DNA of 64,000 bases, from positions 3,916,443 through 3,980,442 of the forward strand of contig LNAC01000276.1 in the NCBI GenBank assembly GCA_002007465.1, given 5' to 3'. The notes under the pieces are model-generated. The model searched no databases and was not told the DNA's origin. It worked only from the letters and a program-made list of their open reading frames with translations. Shown here piece by piece: positions 14,301-23,300 of this stretch (position 1 is its first letter; the number at the start of each line of letters is the position of its first letter). The stretch comes from Ailurus styani (Eukaryota; Chordata; Mammalia; Carnivora; Ailuridae). Position numbers and translations under genes: made by a program.

Positions 14301-17300
14301 CCTTCTGAGAGACATCTGCCGTGAAGAAAAATTCATCTCACAAATGCTTCTTCTGGGTCCTGTCCACTTAAGTCACGAAAGCATCTGCCAACTCCTACTC
14401 AGGGACAAAGACCTGGGCTGAGAACCCACCCAGGGCAGCCAGGACATCCTGCGAAGCTCCGCCCGGTCTCCCTGCAGCTCCTCCCTGCCAAGGGGGCCCA
14501 CAGGCCCGCACAGACCAGCGTGGAACTCCCGGCTGAAGAGGAGACTGTTTCACCATCTAATTCCAGGACAGTGAAAATCAGTGTTAAATGTCCTTGAGTC
14601 CCTGGCACAAGGCTTCTGAATGGTATTAATTTTCTTCCCACCCGTGGACCACGTACTCGATGATTTATTTTTAAACCGCTATCACATTCCCGTTTTCAAA
14701 CCGTATGTCTGAAAATGGTGAAATATTAAAGATCAACTCTTCACTTACTGTTTGGGGAAAAAATTCAGCATGCTGGCTTTAAGTCTTGTATGGGCCAAAA
14801 AACAAGAAGTTTCTTAACGAGAAATTAGAACGAACCACAAAAACGTTCAGACTGTAGTGATTTATATACATTTTCTGCGACACGATGAACCACCTATTAC
14901 CCACTCTCAAGGAGGAAACGAGGCACACTACCCAAAGCCAGGTGGGCCTTTTCTGCCTTGTGGGTCTGCTTTCTTCACTTTAAAAACGCACCACAGAGAA
15001 GACCACCAACAAAACCAACGATAGAAGAGCTCTGCAAAGTCTTGCATTTGTTACGCGACGCTGAACAGAGGCCGGGTGGAGAGACATTAGGGGCACACAC
15101 CTTCCCATACTTGTTAAACAGGTTCTTGAGATCCGTCGCTCGAGTTGTGGAGGACAGTCCACTGACCCACAGGTTCCGGCCAGAGCTGCTGCTGGTGCGA
15201 CCTGCTGTAGGAGGGAGAGGGTCAGACTTGGCCTCCAGGCCGAATGGGAAGCACAACCTGCCTGCTTTGGGACACAGCCTGCTCTTAAATCCCACTACCC
15301 CCCATCTCAACTCCCCTGGTCCAAGCATTTACAGGACAGGAGATGAAAAATACAAGTTGCAGAAACCATCCCCTTACTCAAGGAATAGCCAATCCTCATC
15401 AGTTACAAATGGAAATGAATTTTGACGACCAATTCTCAACCAGGACGGCAGTTTCTGCAACACTGTTCTGTTATTCTTAAGGGCAGAACGGGCCTGTACT
15501 AGGACGCTGCGCACTGGGATTTTCACTATCCCATAAATGACAACCACAACAGAGACATGAACCATAGAAGCTCACCACCATTTCAATCTAGTCTCTCAAG
15601 ATACTGGTAGATGGTTACTTCCAGTAATCCTCAATGAAACCAACCACCGGATCCCAAGTGTGGGTACCTGCAGGCCCCTCCCTCCCCAAATAAGGGGTCT
15701 GTAGGCGCCTCCTTGCCACATAAGTTGAATCATACCTTTTTCATCTTTAATGATTGGCTTTATATCTTTTTCTTCCTTAAAAGAGCTAGAGACAAAAGTG
15801 AATGTTACTCACACGAGAACAAAAGGAAAGAGAACTAAATTAAAAGTATGGTATGTGCTAAAAACTGAATACCTACCAGAAAATTAGTCTGAAATAAAAT
15901 TTTAAGACACCTTTGCAAGCTTCTCTAGGAAATCTGACCCCCAAAATACGATGTCAGATTCTTAAAAGTCAACTGGATTAAGCTGAAGACAGCAGTTAAC
16001 AATTTAAGAACACAACCATAGTAGGTTGAGAAAAAGAAAAGCAATAGATTCACCCATTAAAAAATACACAACGAGAAATAAAACATGGTTTAGAAGTAAA
16101 CTACAACTGCATCAGTCTGGCTGGCCAATTGCAGAAAAAACAGCTTATGTGTGTCATTAAATGACCAATGAAAAGGAGATAGCGTCTGGTCTAAAACTGA
16201 GAAAAAACAAACCTCATTTTCTGATCAGCGCCCTCACTGGCTGAGGACTCTTTAGGAGCCGGAGGGACTTCATTACAAGCTTCAAAAGCAAACTTCTTCA
16301 CGTCTTCTTTGCTATCTCTGGGGTCTGGGCTTGAGGCTTCCGGGGGCGCTTCCGCGGCCTCCTCGCTAGAGGCTTCCGTGTGCTCTGAGGCTTTACTACT
16401 CTGCTCAACTGGCTTCTCTAGCCCTACAGGCTCACAGTCCGTCCGCGCGCCATCGCCTGGCTGCTCCACGGGCTCCCTTTTCACTACCGCTAACAGGGTG
16501 TCTGCCCTGCTCGCCTGAGCTTGTGCTGTTGACTCGCTGGCCAAATCTAAATCACCCTCCTCCGGATGGGCGCTGCCAAAAAGGTCCTCTTCCTCCGCAA
16601 GCTTTCTGTCTGGCCCCACGCTACTTGTATCCTGTGCAAAGGGCTGCTCCAGCTCGGAACCTTCTTCTTTTACTGGCTCAGATTTACAAGTTTCCCCCAA
16701 AATGTCGAGTATTTTCTCATTTTCTACGGATTTAACAGGAATAGAATGGCACAAGGTTTAATTACCAGGGAAATAAAGCAATCACAAATGCGGAACGGGC
16801 ACGGCTGCCACACTAACACGAAGAGAACTGCTAGCTACACAGAGATTGGAAAACCCGCGGGTACACAAAGTTACACTGGTTACACTACCTGCACTCCAAC
16901 CGACTGCTACAGTAAGCCGCTACGCTACATGGAAGAGAAAAGGCCCCCACAGATTCAAACACCTACAACCACGTGGCTGCTTCTCGACAGTCTTCTTCGT
17001 GTTTTTGTTCAATTGTGGGTCTTCAGACTTAGGTTTCCAGTGTCCAAGGTGCCGAACCGAATGCGATCACCATTCGATGACAGCTTAATTTCCAAAATTT
17101 CTTCTGATTTCTTTTAACAGAACAGTCCAATACGCAAACCAGAAACTCTTCCGATGGTGGGAGATAAACGCAGTCCAGAAGGGGAATAACGCGTTGGGAA
17201 TTTTCCTGAAGAGACTCTGTTTCCTCTTCTGGAATCCAGTCACTTCTCGGGTTATAAGTGCCCTGACAACCGCTTTATCCTGCCTTAACTGTATTAATCA

Positions 17301-20300
17301 AAAAGACTGCAGCAAAATATCACAAGATCTGTTTCATGTGTAGAAACACATGGAAGAATCACTGGGGGGAATACTTAAATGCCCCTCTAGGTGGTTAGAG
17401 AGATGAAAATAATCACTACATCTCACCGAATATATTTGACCTCCAGAAACCAGAAGGGCACTTCCACAGATCTGGTGATACGAGTGGGTTTCCAATCTCT
17501 GATCCTTGTACGATCTGGATTGTCCACCATTAAAATCATTTACATGACCATACACAGCTTAGAATATATAGATAGATTGAAAGAAAGAGTGGGAAAACTT
17601 TCAAACCATTAATTGTCGTGTTTCTCTTATCAGTACCTGGCTCCAATAGAGGTTCTTCAATATCCTGTTTTGAAAAAGAGAAGAGAAAAAAATCCACAAG
17701 GTGCTTAAAAACTGAGTAAATACATTTCCCTGGCAGACACAGCTTCAATCACATGTGACTAAACTTTCTCCACTCAAAACAACCCTATTCCATTCTGGGA
17801 CGATTCGGTGAGAAGCCCATTCTGTTGGTCTCTCCCTGGCAAAGCCAGGTAGGCAGCAGCAACGCTCGGCCTGTTCCATTTTCCCTGGAGGGTCTGGCCG
17901 CCCCACCCCAACTCGGAGCTGACCTAGCGGCCTCTGGAGAGGGCAAAGACAGATACAGCGAGAGGTCACACAGACGGCGACTGTTTTATATGTCATGCCA
18001 GATTTGAGAAAGCTCTATTTCTCCCCAAATGGGCTGTTATTCATGACTGGAACCTGTCAACAAAACCATCTGTTCACCTCTCTCAAAACCTTCCCGACTT
18101 CCCACTATACCTAAGACAATGGGCCCAATCCTTTCCCTGACTCACAGAAGTGGGTAGTCAGGCCCACCCACGTCTGCAGCCTCCTTCCTGGAGCCTGGGT
18201 CACACCTCAATCTGGGTGGGGCCTCCTCTAGGAGCACTGACAACCCAACTATGTCAACTTCTCCTTGGGTGCACTTCTTTTCCCTTCTAGTGATTTTCTT
18301 CTTGGTTATTACCACTGTCCCCACTAGAATGCAAACACTTAAGACTGTACTTGTTTGGCTTGACCTCTTACCCCAGGCAATCAGCTCAGGATCAGTGCTT
18401 AACGAATCCTTTTAACACAGACACACATCCTTCTTGACGAAGGAAAATCAAGCACTCGGGGAACGATTCCAGCCGTGTAGCACCAGAAAGGTCACTTACT
18501 GGAGGTACTTTGAAGTCCAATGATGAAGCGTCCAAAGTGTTCTCGAAGCCCTCCCCATCCACCTGAAAGACAAAAACGGAGCAGCACTTAGTGGAGACAG
18601 AGCTGCGAGTGCACAGCCCGACACCTCACCAGTTTCTGAGGGGCCTACGTGTCTACTTCCCTCAAGTGCCCACTGCCACCTGCAAGTCCACTGCTGGTTA
18701 CCAGGTTTCAAGCGGGCCTCCCTGCCTGCTTCAGAAATGGGCGGCATAGCGCCTCTAAGAGGGTCTCACAGACAGTAGGTGCTCAGTCGGCACCGGCCCG
18801 GGGAACGTGCACATTCCGTTTCCAGACACTGTCTATTTCCTGGTGGTCCACATAGGCGACCTAAACATAATTTCCAGAGCAGAGCTTGAAAGGAAAATGA
18901 AAAACTTCACACTTCCCTGATTTCACTTGGTAACACTTTTAAAAGTAACAATAACCGGGCACTTTTACCTAGGGTGCTTTATTTAAAACATCTACGTGAA
19001 CTACAGTCTTAAATGTCACTCAATTCAAAAGCTTTTTACCTCTTAAAATGAGATACAAAAACATCCCTTCCCAAATGTTTTGGTTTTTTTTTCTTCCCTT
19101 TTCCAGGTTTGAAGTTTATGACCTAGATGCTTCGATTAACCAAGTGGTAAGAAACCAAGTCTGTACTCTGGAAATAATTAACACCCAACAGGACTGCACT
19201 GGCGAAGGCCAGCAAGTCTGTTACTCAACGTCACCCTAAGCTAATGGGCAGTGATGTTTGGAGTTGGTGATTTTTGACCTTTAAGGTTTAAAGTCCAGTC
19301 CTACGAAGGCACTTTTTTATTCCCTCCCAGTTTAAGGCCTTAAAAAAGAAAAAAAAAAAGAGAGAAAGAGAGCGAGCACGCAAGAACAGAAAACCAAACC
19401 AAAACACAAAATATACCAAGGAAGCTAAGAGGCTGAGTATGCCAGGGTAACAGGACTAAAACGGCAGTGTTTTAGGATGGCCACCAGAATCCTCCGCCAA
19501 ACACTAGAAGCGAAAACCTGAGGAAGCGTCACTGGTAACTGAATTCAGGCAAGCCGTCCTTCATATACGAGGACATTACGAGGGGGTGTTTCCCCACAGG
19601 AGCGGTGCTTCCAAGGGCACGAATACTTTCCTCCACTCTTTCGCATCTTTTAACGGAACCACCTAACCTTGTGCCTAGAGCACATCTTAAAAAGACCAAC
19701 AGGACGACCCGAATACTGAGATTATGAAGTGTTTTTTGGTTTCCTGTTTTCCAAAGGAAAATACTTTCATCAACAGTGTCAGCCTTTTCCGACTCCAGCT
19801 GACGAAGGGCCTCTCACCCTTTAATCAAAATACTGCCCGAGGTCGTGGAGAAGTTAAACCTTAGTGAACTGAACATCTGACTTACGTGCCATTTAAATGG
19901 ACAGAATTTAGCATGAGGCCTTAGACACGGAAGTCCGTGTTTCTGTGACTGCTGACATGGCGACGCACCACTTAATCAGCCGCCAGCGCGCTCTCACTCC
20001 CAGCGGCGGCCCGTGTGCGCCAAGGAGCCCCAGGGCTCCTGGCACATTCCACCATGTCTTCAAGTTACCTACAGCATGCTCTGTGAGCTGCGCTGGGAGC
20101 TCTTGCAGTTGGGCTGCCACGTATTCTTTGCTATCACAAAGGGAACCGAGAATGCTGTCAGCGCCATCCTCCCCAAAGTCGGGAGCACTGCTATTCTCAA
20201 CTTCGCTTTCTTCCAACACACCCACATCCATCATGTCGAGGTTCTGCAAGCTCTCTAAACCTGCATCCATATCCTCCTGTCAAGAGAATGGAAGGTGTCA

Positions 20301-23300
20301 ACGATGGACGGCTGGTCACGGAGCTCCTGCTAGTGTCTCTGTATGTGGACACCACATACCTGCCCATCTCTGGAATCTTCTTCCAGGCCATTATCTTCTG
20401 TACCTTCTTCCTCCATCTTTTGTCCTAATGACAAAATAATTTTGCAATCAGATAATACTCAGGTTCTGGCCTTAAAAACGTGCATACCTTTTATTTTAGA
20501 AATCCTCCCGGTTAAGGGCGTGTGCTAAAATGTCTGAAGAGGAACTAAAACGTAAGTCATCTATTTAGAAACTGTATACAGCCCAAACATTCAAAAGGGG
20601 AACAAAGCACGACAGTCCATTCGTATGTGGGACGCCAGCTGTCCTCAACAGGGGAAGTGGAGGGGAATCTGGCAATGACTGGAAGCATTTCTGGTGTCAC
20701 ACCTCAGGGATGCTACCAGCAGCTGGTGGGCAGTGACCAGGGATGCTGTGCAACAGAAGAGCGCACAGGACAGCGCCCTGCCAGAAAGAATTACCGACCG
20801 CCACCTGTCAACAGTACCATGCTTGCGAAACACGGTGGCCCACCAGACAGTGTCTTACAACTTTAAAAAAAATTATGCTTTTAAAGAATAATGATAAGGA
20901 AAAATGCCCCCCCCAAAAGACCATTAGAGTAGCTCCTCTTTTATTAAAAGGCGTGTACACGCATGGATGCAATCAAGTATAAAGATGCATTTATAAAACA
21001 CACACGTGAGAACGACTTAGGCAGTCACCACCAACAGGGGGTAAAGTACAGGATGGTAACGTTAGAGGTGATTTTATTTTCACATGCACACTTCCTACAT
21101 AAAGTATCTAAAGTACCCTTCCTACAATTTTTCAAAATGAGAAAACTAAACCAAAGGGACATGGATCTCTGCATAAAGACCCAAACTGCAGTGCGTTCAC
21201 TGAAGCGCCCTCGCACCGCCATCACGAACATGCACTCAACATGTGCGGCTCTACCACGTGCCAGGCCCTGTGGCCTCTGTCACTGCCCCCACAGCACCAT
21301 CGCGTGTAGCAGCTGCACCTGACACACGAGCATTTGGTTCAGCTCTTGAAAGTTGTTCTAAAAATGTCTGGCAGCAGCACCCACTTTCAGAGCCTCCAAA
21401 CGGTAGCCTGTGGTACCCAAGATGTCAACAGGAGAGCTGCAGACTGGAAAGGGCCCTGAAGGAGAGAGGGCAATGAGAAACGCTGGGCAGAAGGGCCGGA
21501 CCCCAATTCCAAGGGCCTCGTTTCAGTAACAAAAAGCTGAAGGGGTAGAGGACCGAGACGCTAGAAAACCTAATCCAAAACTATAATCTTTCCAAACACA
21601 CCCACAAGCTTCAAAAATTTTGCCTGTTTAAATGAGTTAAAGAGGAAAGATCTCTTGTTCTAACTCATACTGAAGTTTTTTTCTCAGAAAATTTAACTTA
21701 CTTTTTACTTTTACGTTATCTTGAAGACCTAATTTCGACCAGGACACCACGAGGGCCGAACGCTTCGTAGGACTAACCACATATGCAGACACCTACAGAA
21801 GAACTGCCAGCTCCACCACCTGTAGGTGCTGTCCTCTGCCCCAGGGCCCTGGCCACCTGTTTCCTCGCTGGGCCTCTGGCGACTTCTCAGATGGAAAACG
21901 AAGTGACCAGTGCCCTTTCTCATCCTGGCTACAGCTATCCTGGGACCAACATCTCTTTATACCAACAACAGTAAGTACTATCAAAGCCTTTTCTGACAAA
22001 ATGGTAAGTCCAAGCGGTTTTACTATCACCTAAACTGGAATCCAGACATTTGGACATGCACTGGAAGCCCTTGGCTGAGGTTTGGTTTGTCTAATGATGC
22101 AAAGATCCCTGCTGGGAGCCAAGAACACCTTGATTAGTAAGCCTTGAACCTCTCAAGTTTTAAAGGGGCACCCACATTAAAAACTTCCACTAAGAACTTT
22201 TATATTAACAAATACACATGTGCTCTCTTGACTAGTCAGCATTTATACCTGACCATTACAAGAACAACGAACACACGTCGATGGGTTAAAATTCAGCTTA
22301 AGTGTAACTCCTTTATACAACCTAATTAAAAAGTTTAGCCTTTCAAAACACATATAAAGGTTTAACAGATGAGTCATATAAAAGTCTTTCTAGGAAAGCA
22401 CTTATAAAAATTCAATTAAAATTACTGAAAAGGCTGCAAGTTACTTCCCCCTTTCTAAGCATCTGTCCTCCACCGCCTAAATTTAACTCTCCTTTAGATG
22501 AACAGGGTACGTCCAGCCGGGACAATTTTTGAGTTGGCCCCTTTCAAGAAAATAATCCACACCACACGGAAGTTCCCAATTATGTTGTCCTTACCCATAT
22601 AAAATCTAATAACGATGAAAACCAAGAGGGCAACAAGGTTTCAAAGTTTTATGGAATTAGATGATTTCAAGAACAGCTAGTACAATTCACACACAAAAAA
22701 AGAGAGACGCTAATCTATGTCACAAAGTGAATGAACTTTGAAAACATGCTCAACAGAATAAGCAGACACAGAAGACGGCATATTGCATGACCCTATTTAC
22801 ATGAAACAGAACGATCAACTACATACTGCCAGAGGCCGCAGGAGGGGGAAATGGGGAGCAAGTGCTAATAAGGAAGGGGGCTTCCTTTTTGGGGTATTTA
22901 AAATGTTCCAAAATTAAACAGTGTGACAGTCACATAGCTTTGTGAATATACTAAAAACCAATGAAGTTGGGCGCCTGGGTGGCTCAGTGGGTTAAAGCCT
23001 CTGCTTTCGGCTCAGGTCATGATCTCAGGGTCCTGGGATCGAGGCCCGCATCGGGCTCCCTGCTCAGCGGGGAGCCTGCTTCCCCCCCTCTCTCTGCCTG
23101 CCTCTCTGCCTCCTGTGATCTCTCTCCCTCTGTGAAATAAATAAATGAGATCTTANCCTCTCTCTGCCTGCCTCTCTGCCTCCTGTGATCTCTCTCCCTC
23201 TGTGAAATAAATAAATAAGATCTTNTGGCTCAGTGGATTAAAGCCTCTGCCTTCGGCTCAGGTCATGATCTCAGGGTCCTGGGATCGAGTCCTGCATCGG

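Larger units (their letters stand above)
10632..15100 (-). other. Intron 9 of the minus gene
   Basis: A 4.5-kb intron between the two RRM exons. It holds a reverse CAN-SINE (10840-11020), an (AC)n tract (11307-11334) and an old L1/HAL1-like stretch (about 11830-13260). No exon-like sequence was recognised in the rest. Confidence 0.6.

Noticed and set aside
16566..17117. A 183-codon open frame antisense to exon 7, matched by a 130-codon frame at 47831-48223
   Set aside because: The two frames agree because the DNA is an inverted repeat, not because of a second gene. They are antisense shadows of exon 7 and flanking intron with no family signature.
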